64,000 nt of DNA from an uncultured Paraburkholderia sp. (GCA_940746715.1 CALNWN010000008.1:62001-126000); one strand, 5' to 3'; positions 37,359 through 47,138 are shown, counted from the first letter of the stretch. The notes: generated by a model not told the origin, from the letters alone. Numbers and translations: made by a program.

Positions 37359-38642
37359 CTACTCGACGTGCGCCTTGACATGCTCCGGCCGCCCCGCGGC
37401 GTAACCGAACTAGGCCGACACCACGCACACGCCTGCACATAGCGCGGCCAGGCTGTTCAGCGAGTCGGTTGCATGGAGCAGCGATCCGGCAATGAACGGT
37501 CCGCATGACGCGATCAAATAGCCGATGCCTTGGGCCATGCTCGATAGCTGCGCGGCCACGTGCGAGTCGTACGAACGCAGGCCGATGACGGTGAGCGCCA
37601 GCGTGAACGACGCGCCCTGCGCCATGCCGAGAAGCAGTGCGGCTATCCATATGGTCGACAGAGGCGCGAAGAAGCAGCCCATCAACCCCACGCCCGTCAA
37701 CAGCAGCGCACTCACGTTCACCACGCGCTGATCGCGCAAACGCGCGAGCAGGAACGGCAGCAAGAGCGACGCGACCGCCTGCGTGACGACGCTCAGCGAC
37801 AGCATGAATCCGGCGTCGACAGCGCTCATGCCGCGCGTGCGAAGCACTGTCGGCAGCCAGCCGAACACGATATAAGCCAGCGACGATTGCGATCCCATGA
37901 ACAGCGTGACCTTCCACGCCAGCGGGTCTCGCCACAGTCCGCTCATCACATGGACGCGTCTTCCGGTATGCGTGGCCCTGGCGGGCAGACGCACGCCCCA
38001 CACGAGCGTAGCGAGCGCAACCGGCAAGGCCCACAGTGCCAATGCCCACGCCCACGCGTTGCCGCCCGCGCCGCCGAATAGATGCCCGACCGCGTTGGCG
38101 GCGGGCACCGTGGCCGCCGCGGCCGCAGCGGCGCCCGCGCACATGGCGGCGCTGTAGATTCCCGTCATCAACGCGACGTGATGCGGGAAGTCGCGCTTCA
38201 CCACGCCTGGCAGCAGCACATCCATCAGGCCGATGGCAAAGCAGGCCACGATCTGACCGACATACAGCACCTGCCATGCTGGAACGACCCGCAACGCGGT
38301 GCCGAGCGTCAGCAGTATCAGCAGCGCCAGCAATGCGCGCTCACTGCCGAGGCGCCGTGCGAGCAACGGCGCAAGCGGTCCGAACAGGCCGAAGCACAGC
38401 GACGGCAAGGTGGTCAGCACGCTCGCGCGGTGCGCGAGAGATGAGTCGCCCGCACCGCTTCGAGCAGTATGGGACCCACGCTCGTGATCGGCGTGCGTAG
38501 CGAGAAGGCGATCAAGGCAAGGCTCGCGGCGAGCGCGATCGTACGGGCGCGCGAATCGTGCTGCGCTGGCGTGTCCGCGACAGCGCGCGGGCGCGCCGGA
38601 CTGCGCGTGTTGAGGGTGGCGAGGCGTTTCGGGGGCTGTCAT
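37359..38642 (-). pseudogene. MFS transporter (CynX/NimT-like), frameshifts at the N-terminus and an in-frame stop
   Basis: The start MTAPETPRHP (ATG 38642) is soon out of frame. The expected first helix (RTIALAASLALIAFSLRTPI, TSVGPILLEAV) is found in another frame at about 38550-38450. The main frame resumes at SVLTTLPSLCFGLFGPLAPL. Ten further helices follow, with YVGQIVACFAIGLMDVLLPG and MAQGASFTLALTVIGLRSYD. TAG at 37410-37412 interrupts the last segment (CVVSA-stop-FGYAAGRPEHVKAHVE), and the real end is TAG at 37359. At least three lesions. Substrate unknown; relatives export or import small organic anions. Confidence 0.8.
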
Positions 38643-38718
38643 CGATGGAGTGCGTTTTTAAGGTTCGGCGAGGGCGACCCTTGTTCGTCTCGCATTGTAT
38701 GCGGCAAAAGCGCCGAGC

Positions 38719-38739
38719 ATCGAGGATCGAGGATCGAGA
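38719..38739. repeat. Short tandem repeat (ATCGAGG)2 ATCGAGA
   Basis: Three consecutive 7-bp units, the third with one change. No function is evident. It lies in the intergenic region upstream of both flanking genes. Confidence 0.5.
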
Positions 38740-38858
38740 ATTGCGGATACCGGGGATAAGGCCGCGAGTATCGGATCGGCGGCGGATGCGCGCGCTGATT
38801 CTGACTGCGGCGAGTGTTCGCCAAGGCCACTCCCCCACCGCAAGTAGTGCCTCCATAC

Positions 38859-38877
38859 ATATCGCAAATTCCGATAT
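38859..38877. promoter_or_regulatory. Operator candidate for the ArsR-family gene
   Basis: ATATCG-CAAATTC-CGATAT is a perfect 6-7-6 inverted repeat overlapping a TATATA -10-like element, about 84 bp upstream of ATG 38961. ArsR/SmtB proteins commonly bind such AT-rich dyads over their own promoter. Confidence 0.5.
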
Positions 38878-38960
38878 ATACTTCGTTCCGTAGCGATAGA
38901 GATGTGCGGCGGCGCGCCGGCGCGCGCCTGACTGTTGAACAGCATGACGGTAGTTGACGA

Positions 38961-39278
38961 ATGAAACGAACCCCCATCGCGCCGGACATCGACGCGATAC
39001 ACAAGGCGCTCGCCAATCCGGTGCGTCGCGAGATTCTTGGCTGGCTGCGCGAGCCGTATGCGCATTTCGCCGATCAGGAACTCCCGCTCGACCATGGCGT
39101 TTGCGCGGGCAAGATCGACGCGCGCTGCGGGCTCTCGCAGTCCACCGTGTCGGCCCACCTCGCGGCGTTGCAGCGCGCGGGACTCGTTACGTCGAAACGT
39201 GTGGGGCAATGGGTGTTCTTCAAACGCAATGAGCCCGTTATTCAGGCGTTCCTCGAGCATATGAACTCGAAGCTCTGA
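38961..39278 (+). CDS. ArsR-family transcriptional regulator
   Basis: 105 residues, intact. Winged helix: IHKALANPVRREILGWLREP, recognition helix LSQSTVSAHLAALQRAGLVT, then wing SKRVGQWVFFKRNEP. The classical ELCVCDL metal site is absent; VCAGKIDARCGLSQ contains two cysteines that might sense oxidants or electrophiles. It lies 91 bp upstream of the OYE-type reductase gene. In Burkholderiaceae and relatives an ArsR-type repressor often controls a neighbouring NemA-like flavin reductase, which fits. Confidence 0.82.
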   Translation: MKRTPIAPDIDAIHKALANPVRREILGWLREPYAHFADQELPLDHGVCAGKIDARCGLSQSTVSAHLAALQRAGLVTSKRVGQWVFFKRNEPVIQAFLEHMNSKL

Positions 39279-39369
39279 GCCGTCTCGCATCGCCGCTTTC
39301 CTTCACTTCTCGTTGCCATGCAACTCTTTTTCGGCAAGGCGTCCGCGCCTTCGCCAAAGGTGAACATTT

Positions 39370-40277
39370 ATGCCGACTCTTTTCGATCCGCTGCAAATTG
39401 GCGACCTCACATTGTCCAACCGCATCATCATGGCGCCGCTTACGCGTCAGCGCGCCGAGGAAATTCGCGTGCCGAACGCGCTGATGGCGAAGTACTACGC
39501 CGAGCGCGCAACGCGGGCCTCATCATCAGCGAAGCGACCTCCGTCACGCCGCAAGGCGTGGGTTAAGCCGAGACGCCGGGCATCTGGTCGCAGCAACAGG
39601 TGGAAGGCTGGAAGCTCGTGACGAAGGCCGTGCACGCTGCAGGCGGCAAGATCTTCCTGCAACTGTGGCACGTGGGCCGCATTTCCGATCCGCTGTTCCT
39701 GAACGGCGAACTGCCGGTCGCGCCGAGCGCCATCGCCGCGAACGGCTATCTGCTCGACCAGTTCCTGCAGGACAGCACCAACCAGCGTACCGACGCATAC
39801 GGCGGCCCGATCGAAAACCGCGCGCGTCTGCTGCTGGAGGTCACCGACGCGTGCATCGACGTGTGGGGCGCAAACCGCGTGGGCGTGCATCTCGCGCCGC
39901 GTCGCGACGCGCACGACATGGGCGATTCGAACCCGGCAGCCACCTTCGGTTATGTGGCTCGCGAACTCGGCAAGCGCAAGATCGCGTTCATTGCCGCGCG
40001 CGAAGCGTTGGGCGAAGACCGCCTGGGCCCGCAATTGAAGAAGGCATTCGGCGGCCCGTACGTCGCGAACGAAAAGTTCACGAAGGAAACCGCGCAGCAA
40101 GTGCTCGACGCGGGCGAGGCGGACGCGGTGGCGTGGGGTCAGTTGTTCATCGCGAACCCGGATCTGGTGCGCCGCTTTGCGACCAACGCGCCGTTGAACA
40201 AGCCCGATCCGTCCACTTACTATGCACGCGGCGAAACTGGCTACGTCGATTATCCGGCGCTGGAAACGGTCGAGTAA
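39370..40277 (+). pseudogene. Old Yellow Enzyme family NADH:flavin oxidoreductase (NemA-like), frameshift, stop and internal deletion
   Basis: The N-terminus LFDPLQIGDLTLSNRIIMAP (ATG 39370) loses frame near 39510. The body (SEATSVTPQGVG) meets TAA at 39564-39566 where Tyr of GYAETPGIW is expected. It then continues VTKAVHAAGGKIFLQLWHVG. At APSAIAANG it jumps to YLLDQFLQDSTNQRTDAYGG: about 60 codons, including the segment that normally precedes the second A-N-G, are missing. This fits recombination between two GCGAACGGC-like copies. The C-terminus is complete. The intact enzyme reduces enones, nitroaromatics or maleimides with FMN. Three independent lesions. Confidence 0.88.
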
Positions 40278-40338
40278 GCGGGAAAATGCTTCAGCAAGAC
40301 TGAAGCAAAAAGCGGTGGGCGTGGTCGGAGCAAAACTC

Positions 40339-40362
40339 CGGCGGCGACCGCCGCGTTTTTTT
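40339..40362 (+). terminator. Intrinsic terminator after the OYE gene
   Basis: CGGCGG (40339-40344), 3-nt loop, CCGCCG (40348-40353), then CG and seven T residues. It lies 62 bp beyond the OYE stop and before the convergent GNAT gene. Confidence 0.7.
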
Positions 40363-40409
40363 GGTTGTCTCTGACAACGCCTCGCGTCTGCATCGCGCGG
40401 CTCGTCGAG

Positions 40410-40935
40410 TCAGGCAAGATCGCGGCGCATGAACACGCGTTTCGATTCGTCGAGACCGCGCGATATGCGCTTCGCGTCGCGTAATCAATGCGGCGTCGAG
40501 GTCGGCTTCTTCGATATCGCGAAAGCCAAGACGTCGGTAATACGGCGCATTCCATGGCACGTCACGATACGTCGACAGAATCAGTTGCATGAGCCGACGC
40601 GAGCGCGCAAGCTGCGCGACCTCGTCGATCAGCGCCGCGCCAATGCGACGCCTTGCATGCGATGTAAGCACGTCCAGCTCCTGAACGTAGATACGCGCAG
40701 GCTGCGGCTCGAACATCACGAATCCGGCACACGTCCCATCGCGATCTACCGCGACGATGATCTCGCGCGCCGCAATCTTGCGCTCGACAAGCGCAAGGTT
40801 CATTGGCGGCGCATCCGCAATGCCCGCCATGCCGACGCCAGCGAAGCGCAGCCCCGCGTCGAACTCGATAGTGCGAACGGTTTCGGCATCGTCAGGCGCG
40901 GCGAAACGGAAAGCGATGTCGATGGATTGCTGCAT
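40410..40935 (-). pseudogene. GNAT-family N-acetyltransferase, frameshift near the C-terminus
   Basis: Starts MQQSIDIAFRFAAPDDAETV (ATG 40935). Acetyl-CoA-site features: FVMFEPQPARIYVQELDVLT, ARRRIGAALIDEVAQLARSR, then YRDVPWNAPYYRRLGFRDIE. Frame is lost near 40455 after REAHIAR. The expected ending RGLDESKRVFMRRDLA is in the next frame and ends at TGA 40410. Only the last 15 or so residues are affected, so a somewhat longer, altered protein could still fold. Confidence 0.72.
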
Positions 40936-41027
40936 GCAGACCGGTCCACTTTCTTGCAGCCCGAGCCGCCCACGGCCAGTGCGGCGATCGAGACAGCCAG
41001 CAACGCGCTTTTCACATTCCAATGCAT
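40936..41027 (-). pseudogene. Lipoprotein signal-peptide remnant
   Basis: The frame starting MHWNVKSALLAVSIAALAVG has a good lipoprotein signal with Cys in GGSGCKKV. It then runs into the start of the GNAT gene in another frame, so no mature domain is evident. It is either a truncated small lipoprotein gene fused to the GNAT 5' end by deletion, or chance. Confidence 0.35.
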
Positions 41028-41202
41028 GGTAGCACCCGTTCGGTTGACCGTCGCCCGAGGCGCGGCCTCTGTTAGTCGATATCGGCCATCCGCAGCATCG
41101 GCTATGCCCGCGCGTTGGCGCGAAGCGTGGCGGGCGACCCGGCAAGCGGCTTGCTTCGAAGCTAATCTCGTCTTGGTTCGACACGCAGGAGGAAAACCGA
41201 TC

Positions 41203-41631
41203 ATGCTGCTCAGCGACGAAGAACTCGCGCGCCTCGACGGCGTTGCACCCTTTCTCGAGAGCGAGGCGAAGACGTCGCTCAACTTCGCACCCAACTACGA
41301 AGTGACGGCAGAATTCGAGGCGCATCTGCAGCCGGGCTTGCGCATTCGCGCACCGGCCTCCGACGCTAGTCGCCCGGACCCACGCGATGCCGACACCCCG
41401 CCCTACCCGCTCAATCTGTTCGTCGGCGTGCCGCTCGGTGAATTGCGCCAGCTTGCGCAAGCCGACGACAGCAGACGCGAAGCGATGATTGCGAGCTTCG
41501 GCGCGTCGTTTACTCCGCGTCTGCTGCGTGCAATCGAAACGGAAACGCCTAGCGCGGTCAATCTCGACGCGGGTGTGCAGAACGAAGCCGGCACGCTCTC
41601 GGTAATGCTCGGCGAACTTTCGCAGACGTGA
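41203..41631 (+). CDS. Conserved hypothetical protein
   Basis: 142 residues from ATG 41203, with AGGAGG upstream at a somewhat long 12-base spacing. It begins MLLSDEELARLDGVAPFLES and is acidic, soluble, and without signal or helix segments. The middle contains PYPLNLFVGVPLGELRQLAQ. I do not recognise the family. It is divergent from the GNAT gene, and no damage is seen. Confidence 0.6.
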   Translation: MLLSDEELARLDGVAPFLESEAKTSLNFAPNYEVTAEFEAHLQPGLRIRAPASDASRPDPRDADTPPYPLNLFVGVPLGELRQLAQADDSRREAMIASFGASFTPRLLRAIETETPSAVNLDAGVQNEAGTLSVMLGELSQT

Positions 41632-41806
41632 TGGGCACACGCCCGCGCAACGCGCGGCGACGGCGCCTGTTGCACGCGCAGTTGCCAGTTCGATTGCACG
41701 CGCAATTGCCCCGATTTACTTCAGCTTGTAGTTACTTCCGTTGCTTGCAGATTTGACAGCGGACGCGGCGCCTCGCACGTCGTTGCACGCGCCGGTCCGC
41801 GCCACG

Positions 41807-42025
41807 TTACTCGTTGCCCACGCCCTTCGAGACTTCCGCGGGACTGCCGTACTCCTGCTCCGGCAAGCGTTCGAGCGCGTCGAGCACCTCGTCGTCGGCG
41901 CCATTGCCCTTCGCCGTGTCCAGCAGACTCGCCTTGTCAGCGGGATACGAAGCGCCCTTGAGCGCTTTCTGGACATCGATGAATTTGCGAATCGGGCCGC
42001 CGTTCGAATTCGAATTGGACGCCAT
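41807..42025 (-). CDS. DUF2795 protein
   Basis: 72 residues from ATG 42025. After a short Ser/Asn-rich start comes the DUF2795 core: IRKFIDVQKALKGASYPADK, ASLLDTAKGNGADDEVLDAL, and ERLPEQEY. Members are small cytoplasmic proteins of unknown function, plausibly nucleic-acid or stress related. The 175 bp on its 3' side hold no clear gene. Confidence 0.75.
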   Translation of the reverse strand: MASNSNSNGGPIRKFIDVQKALKGASYPADKASLLDTAKGNGADDEVLDALERLPEQEYGSPAEVSKGVGNE

Positions 42026-42231
42026 GTGCTTCTCCTTGAGGTTCGCTAATCGGGTGGCAGACGGTGCAGCATGGCGCGTTCCTCGCGGGGAAGCGCACGT
42101 CGCGCGGCAGCGTTCGTGTGAAACGCTCGATGGCGGTAGCGGGAATGAATCTGGCCCGTAGTACGGAAGCGGGCCGTCGCACTCGGGGCGGCCCACTTTC
42201 GTCTCCATCAGCAAAAGCAAAGGATCTTGCC

Positions 42232-44402
42232 GTGAGTACTGCGGACCGCGAAGCAATTCTGGTGAACCAGCAAGCGATTCTCGCGCGATTCGGCGAGCTC
42301 GCGCTGCGCTCGGACGACCTCGACGAAATCCTCACCGAAGCGTGCCGTCTTGTGGCCGAAGCGTTGCAAACGGACATGGCAAAGGTGATGGAATTGCAGA
42401 AGGACCGTATCACACTGGTCGTGCGCGCGGGCGTCGGCTGGCCGCCTGGCGTCGTGGGCGTGGCGAAGGTGCGCGCCGAGCGCGGCTCGTCCGAAGGTTA
42501 TGCGCTGCAAACCGGCAAGCCCGCCATCTCGCCCGACATCGCGAATGAAACGCGCTTTCGCTATTCGCAGTTCATCGTCGATGCGGGCGTGAAGGCGCTC
42601 ATCACGTCGTGATTCTCGGCGGCAAGGACCGGCCCGCGTATGGCGTGCTGCAGGTGGACAGCCGCCATCCGCGCAACTTCGACGACGCCGACACCGAATT
42701 TCTGCGCTCCTATGCGAACCTGCTCGCCGCGGCCGTCGAACGGCTCAGAATCGCCGCGGAAACCCGCAAGCACGCGACCTGGCTGCGCGAAAGCGAAGAA
42801 CGCTACCGCATGCTGGCTACGCAGATTCCGCAACTGGTGTTCACCTGCACGAGCACCAGCGAGCGCACCTGGGACAGTCCGCAATGGATCGAATACAGCG
42901 GCCTGCCGGAAAAGATCAGCCGGGGTCTCGGATGGCTCGACGCGATTCATCCCGACGACCGCGACGCGACGATGATCGCGTGGAGCGCGAGCGAGGTGAA
43001 GGGCGAATATGCCGTCGCGCACCGCATCCGCCGCGCGGACGGCGCTTACCGCTGGTTCCAGACTCGCGCGAGACCGGTGCGCCCCGAAGGACGCACGGTG
43101 ACGTGGCTCGGCACATCGACGGATATCGAGGACCAGGCTCGCATACGCGAAGCGCTCGAACGCAGCGGCGAGGAACTCGAGCGGCGCGTCTGCGAGCGCA
43201 CGGCCGAATTGCAGCGGGCATTGGACACGCTTCATGAGGAAACGAGGAAACGCGCGAACGGTCGCGCGGAAGAGCGCCTGCGTCACAGCGAAAAACTGAA
43301 GGCGATCGGCCAGCTTACCGGCGGCATCGCGCACGATTTCAACAACATGCTGCAGGCGATCATGAGTTGCCTGAGCCTGATTCGCGTGCGCATGCAACAG
43401 GGCCGCCCCACCGACGTCGTCACCCTCGTGGAGCGCGCCGAAAAAGGCGCGGTGCGCGCGGCGACGCTCACGCACCGTCTGCTTGCGTTCGGCCGTCAGC
43501 AGACGCTCGAGCCGCGGCTCGTCAGCCTCGATGCGATCGCGCACGACATGGAGGACATGATTCGCCGGGTGGTCGGTGCCGGCATCAACGTCGAACTCAA
43601 ACTCGGCGACGGCACGTGGCTCGTGCAATGCGACTCGACGCAGCTGGAAAGCGCGCTCGTCAATCTGTGCGTCAACGCCCGCGATGCGATGCCCGACGGC
43701 GGCTGGCTCACCATCAGCACGAGCGAGGTGATCCTCAGCGAAGCCGAGGTCGCCGACTTCGAAGACGCGCTGCCCGGCCGCTACTGCTGCATCGCGGTGT
43801 CCGACACCGGCATGGGCATGTCGCCGAAAATCATGGAGCACGCGTTCGAACCGTTCTTTACGACGAAGCCGTCGGGCCAGGGCGTCGGCCTCGGCCTGAG
43901 TCAGATTTACGGCTTTGTCAGGCAGTCCGGCGGCATCGTGCAGATCGAAACGGCGCTCGGCAAAGGGACCACCGTGCGCCTGTGCATGCCGGCCTCCGTG
44001 CAACGGGAAAATGCGGAAGACGACCACAAAGATCCGGCGAAAACCATCATGCTGGTCGAGGACGAAGAGATTGTCCGCGAAGTCACAGCCGAACAACTGC
44101 GGGAACAGGGCTACCGTGTGCTCGAAGCGGACAGCGGAGCCGCGGCGCTGCGGCTCCTGCATGCGGGCGCCCGTTTCGATCTGCTGATCAGCGACGTTGC
44201 CCTGCCCGGCGCGCTCAACGGACGCCAGATCGCGGAGTCCGTGAGGCAGCGCTATGCGTGGATGCCCGTCATTCTCGTCACCGGCTACGCGCCGGGCGAC
44301 ACGCTCGTCGACATGGAAGTGATCAGAAAGCCGTTCTCTCCCGAAGTACTCGCGGAACGCGTGCGTGCGAAGCTGGAGCAGCCGCAGACCGACGTCGACT
44401 AA
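42232..44402 (+). pseudogene. Hybrid histidine kinase (GAF-PAS-HisKA-HATPase-REC), one-base deletion in the GAF domain
   Basis: Best start GTG 42232 with AAAGGA upstream. The GAF domain (LARFGELALRSDDLDEILTE onward) runs to VDAGVKALI. The frame then ends at TGA because one base is missing at about 42611 (ATCACG for expected ATCAACG). In the next frame the GAF end, PAS domain (IPQLVFTCTSTSERTWDSPQ), H-box GGIAHDFNNMLQAI, N-box LVNLCVNARDAMPDGG and G-boxes DTGMGM and GVGLGLSQIYGF are complete. The receiver (LLISDVALPGALNG) is also complete. Total about 724 codons. A product restarting after the lesion would lose the GAF sensor only. Confidence 0.88.
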
Positions 44403-44461
44403 ACTAAGGCTCTCACCACGGCTAACGGCCCTTCATCACTTCTTTTCACCGATCGACACCC

Positions 44462-44677
44462 ATGCCAGTTTACGACTACGAGTGCGCCGACTGCGGCAAC
44501 TTCGAAACAGTCCGCCGCATTGCCGAGCGCGACGAGCCCGCGCCCTGCCCGCAATGCGGAAATGCCGCCGCACGCGTGGTGATCGGCGCGCCGTCGCTTG
44601 GCGGCGGTTCGGCGCAAGCGAGCGAGGAAACCGGCAGTTATGGCATGCGGCACCGGGGCGGGTGTTCCTGCTGCTGA
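44462..44677 (+). CDS. FmdB-family zinc-ribbon protein
   Basis: 71 residues, intact: MPVYDYECADCGNFETVRRI, then PCPQCGNAAARVVI, ending in a Gly/Cys-rich tail (RHRGGCSCC). Two CxxC knuckles form the zinc ribbon typical of the FmdB/CxxC_SSSS family, a putative regulator originally linked to formamidase. No amidase gene is nearby. Follows the kinase gene by 59 bp. Confidence 0.85.
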   Translation: MPVYDYECADCGNFETVRRIAERDEPAPCPQCGNAAARVVIGAPSLGGGSAQASEETGSYGMRHRGGCSCC

Positions 44678-44764
44678 CAATCCGCGTCAAGATTACCGGC
44701 AACGGCTCCCGGGGTCGGCGAAGCGTGCGACGAGTCAGGCAGAACAACTCCGGGAGAAGTAAAA

Positions 44765-45304
44765 ATGGAACCAGCAGAAGTGCGCTCCAGCTCGGACAGC
44801 ATGGAGACCGTTCCGCCGACCTCCAGCCCCGCCTATGCAGCAAGCAATCCCGTCACGCGCGCCTTCGACATGTTCGCGAGCTCCGTCACGCGAATTGCCG
44901 GATCGCCGATCGCCTTCGGCCTTGCGATCATCATCGTGATCGTGTGGGGCATCACCGGCCCGCTCTTTCACTACTCCGATGCGTGGCAACTGGTCATCAA
45001 CACCGGCACCACGATCATCACGTTTCTGATGGTCTTTCTGATCCAGCAAAGTCAGAACAAGGACAGCGTCGCGATGCATCTCAAGCTGAACGAATTGCTC
45101 GCATCGCATCGCGCGGCGAACAATCAGCTGATCGGTATCGAAGACGCTTCTGAGGAGAATCTGCGGCGTCTCGCGGCCGCCTATCTGCGGCTCGCAAGCC
45201 GTGTGGGCGCGCACGGCAGGGAGAGCGTGGACGTCGACGCGTGCGTGGAAAAAACCGCCGCGGACAAGGTGAAGGGCGGCAAGGAGGAAAGCGAGAGCGC
45301 CTGA
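44765..45304 (+). CDS. Low-affinity iron permease family membrane protein
   Basis: 179 residues, intact. A hydrophilic N-terminus precedes FDMFASSVTRIAGSPIAFGL and two membrane helices (AIIIVIVWGITGPLFHYSDA and TTIITFLMVFLIQQSQNKDS). The family signature NKDSVAMHLKLNELL follows. The soluble tail carries basic and acidic residues. Related to yeast Fet4 by family name only; the bacterial substrate is unproven. Preceded by GGGAGAAGTAAAA. Confidence 0.8.
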   Translation: MEPAEVRSSSDSMETVPPTSSPAYAASNPVTRAFDMFASSVTRIAGSPIAFGLAIIIVIVWGITGPLFHYSDAWQLVINTGTTIITFLMVFLIQQSQNKDSVAMHLKLNELLASHRAANNQLIGIEDASEENLRRLAAAYLRLASRVGAHGRESVDVDACVEKTAADKVKGGKEESESA

Positions 45305-45338
45305 TCCGGTGTCCCGCAGGATCGGTGCCGCGAGTGGG

Positions 45339-45950
45339 CTAGCTGCCGTCAGGGCCGTTGCCGTCCGGCCCGCGATAACCTGGCAGCCCGAGCGCTGCCT
45401 CGCTCTTTGCGAGGTCCAGCGCGCGCTTCACCAGTGCTTCGTACTCCTCGTCGTTTGCCGGAAGCGGCAGCAGCTTGCGGAATAGATCCGCCCAACGGAA
45501 TTCCGCCAACGGCACACTCGTCTTCATATAACCGCCGGCCTCGCGTACCGAGGCGGCAAGACTGCGGAACCCGTCGTTGACCAGTTCCCACACGTGCAAC
45601 GGCATCTCCGCGAAGGGCACTCGCTGGGCGCGCTCATCGTACGGATACGCCCAGCGATTGTCCTCCAGCGCGAGCCAGAATTCGGCTGGCGAGCAGGTGG
45701 ACAAGTCTTTCACCAGCACGACCGGCACCGACTTGATATCCGCGTGCCACAGCCCCGCGGCCACGTGGTGATGATCGGTCGCAAACGCTTCGCCGCCCGG
45801 CCCGAGAACGATCGGAACCGGCTTTTCGGCGATCGCCATCTTCAGATCGTGACCGCTCAGCGATTGATAGGAACGCGTCTTCTCGCGCACCTCGCGCATG
45901 CCGTGCGTCACCTGAGTTGGCCGTATACGCTCGATTTCCAGCGTCTTCAT
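45339..45950 (-). CDS. ParB-like (ParBc_2) domain protein
   Basis: 203 residues, intact: MKTLEIERIRPTQVTHGMRE, then IAEKPVPIVLGPGGEAFATD, with HHHVAAGLWHADIKSVPVVL. This is the ParB/sulfiredoxin-like fold of the ParBc_2 family, in which a DHHH motif follows the nucleotide-binding strand. It lacks the helix-turn-helix of true chromosome-partitioning ParB, so it is probably a small nucleotide-binding enzyme. It converges with the iron-permease gene. Confidence 0.75.
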   Translation of the reverse strand: MKTLEIERIRPTQVTHGMREVREKTRSYQSLSGHDLKMAIAEKPVPIVLGPGGEAFATDHHHVAAGLWHADIKSVPVVLVKDLSTCSPAEFWLALEDNRWAYPYDERAQRVPFAEMPLHVWELVNDGFRSLAASVREAGGYMKTSVPLAEFRWADLFRKLLPLPANDEEYEALVKRALDLAKSEAALGLPGYRGPDGNGPDGS

Positions 45951-46010
45951 TGTTGTCTCCCTGCCTGCAGATTGTTATTCGCGCAAGCGCGGCTGCGCGC
46001 TTTGCGCACC

Positions 46011-46304
46011 TCACGGCTCCGGGTTCAGCGAATCCGCGGCGACCACTTCCGCGCCCTTGCGCGCCACCGCCTCGCGCGCTTCGAGCGCGGTGTCGAACGG
46101 ACCGATCATCGGCGCACCGTCGTAGGGGAAGATCAGGCGGTCGTCCGTCGTCCGCACAACCTTCAGATCCCCGGTAAACGTGCCGGTCGCGGTGCGGCGA
46201 TAGGTCGGGTAGATCCTGTAGTCGCTTGCGCTGGTGGCGATACCGTCCGGCGATGCGAGGGCCCGCAGCGAACTATTGTGAAAGTGCAGCTTCCTTCTCA
46301 CCAT
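46011..46304 (-). CDS. Small conserved Burkholderiaceae protein (probably DUF6723)
   Basis: 97 residues from ATG 46304: MVRRKLHFHNSSLRALASPD, then YRIYPTYRRTATGTFTGDLK, IFPYDGAPMIGPFDTALEAR. It resembles a small family I recall as DUF6723, but the assignment is from memory. Soluble, no signal peptide. Longer in-frame starts upstream look spurious. Intact. Confidence 0.6.
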   Translation of the reverse strand: MVRRKLHFHNSSLRALASPDGIATSASDYRIYPTYRRTATGTFTGDLKVVRTTDDRLIFPYDGAPMIGPFDTALEAREAVARKGAEVVAADSLNPEP

Positions 46305-46472
46305 CTCAATGCCTGCAATTGCTATCGTCGACTGGTTAGGGGCCTTGAAAAAAAGCGCATGGCGATCGCGCATACGCGGGCGCGGCGCACATCGAATGCG
46401 CGCCGCGCCCTTTCCCGTCAGCCGGGACATCAGCGTCCGCAATGCGACGCCGCTACCGCTTGCAACAAAAAA

Positions 46473-46598
46473 TCAGGGCTGACGTTGTTCGCCCTGGTGC
46501 TGCGGCGTCTTCTGCTGGTTCTGCTGTTGCTGGCCGTTCTGCTTGCCGGCATTCTTCGGATTGCCAGGTTGTGCATTGGATTGCTTCGGATCGCTCAT
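46473..46598 (-). CDS. Small Gln/Asn-rich protein
   Basis: 41 residues from ATG 46598 with AAGGAG six bases upstream: MSDPKQSNAQPGNPKNAGKQ, then NGQQQQNQQKTPQHQGEQRQ and P. It is intrinsically disordered, with about one third Gln, and resembles small stress-associated hydrophilic proteins. No family recognised. Its ribosome-binding site and normal codon use support a real gene despite its size. Confidence 0.6.
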   Translation of the reverse strand: MSDPKQSNAQPGNPKNAGKQNGQQQQNQQKTPQHQGEQRQP

Positions 46599-46658
46599 CT
46601 CGACTCCTTGGTTAATCAAAAGTACCTGTTGCGGCGCGCCCCCTGCTGCATGGCGCGA

Positions 46659-47087
46659 CTATCGGGGACTGTCTTCCGTGTATTCTGTGCGTATGCCTTT
46701 CGGCAACCACGACTCCCTGTGGCAGCACCACAGTTCGTAACCCGGCTCGTACACGCCGACGTTATCGAAAGCGCCTAGCGGTACGTCGAGTTCATCGCTT
46801 CCCACATATTCCATGAAGGCCACCGATCCGCACGTCGGACAGAAATACCTTCGTCCTTCAGGCGAGCTTTGCCACACATGGATCAGACCGGAGAACTCGA
46901 CAGCGTCGCGCGCAAACATCGCATAAGCACCGAACGCGCTGCCATGTATGCGCCGGCACGTCATGCAATGACACAGCGATACGCGCCGCGGCCTGGCGCT
47001 CACGCGAAACCGCACGGCGCCGCATGCACATCCGCCTGTCTGCTCGATTTGTCCACCCTGATTGTGTTGAGCGCCTTCAGTGCTCAT
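46659..47087 (-). CDS. GFA-family (glutathione-dependent formaldehyde-activating-like) zinc protein
   Basis: 142 residues from ATG 47087 (GGAGG ten bases upstream). Zinc ligands are in place: GGCACGAVRFRV, SLCHCMTCRRIHGSAFGAYA, RRYFCPTCGSVAFMEY, with the closing GAFDNVGVYEPGYELWCCHR. Most members are not proven formaldehyde-activating enzymes; they are small mononuclear and structural zinc proteins of uncertain role. Intact and probably monocistronic. Confidence 0.82.
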   Translation of the reverse strand: MSTEGAQHNQGGQIEQTGGCACGAVRFRVSARPRRVSLCHCMTCRRIHGSAFGAYAMFARDAVEFSGLIHVWQSSPEGRRYFCPTCGSVAFMEYVGSDELDVPLGAFDNVGVYEPGYELWCCHRESWLPKGIRTEYTEDSPR

Positions 47088-47138
47088 GCTGCTGCCTCCG
47101 GTCCGGCGTTGCGATGTCAATGGAACGCGGTTCGCGCG

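Larger units (their letters stand above)
38643..38960. promoter_or_regulatory. Intergenic region between MFS gene and arsR-type gene
   Basis: 318 bp without a gene. Contains a three-unit 7-bp tandem repeat (38719-38739) and the palindrome at 38859-38877 next to a TATATA element, so the arsR-type promoter probably lies at its right end. Confidence 0.4.

Noticed and set aside
38719..38739. Tandem ATCGAGG units as the start of a minisatellite or REP element
   Set aside because: Only three 7-bp units and no palindromic REP structure; recorded as a short repeat only.
41716..41806. A short minus-strand frame ending SASNGSNYKLK beside the DUF2795 gene
   Set aside because: It resembles the end of a small secreted protein but has no start, signal peptide or ribosome site of its own. 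Too little to annotate.
42561..44162. A 533-codon minus-strand open frame
   Set aside because: It is antisense to the hybrid kinase with H-, N- and G-boxes on the plus strand, and has low-complexity His/Arg-rich translation.
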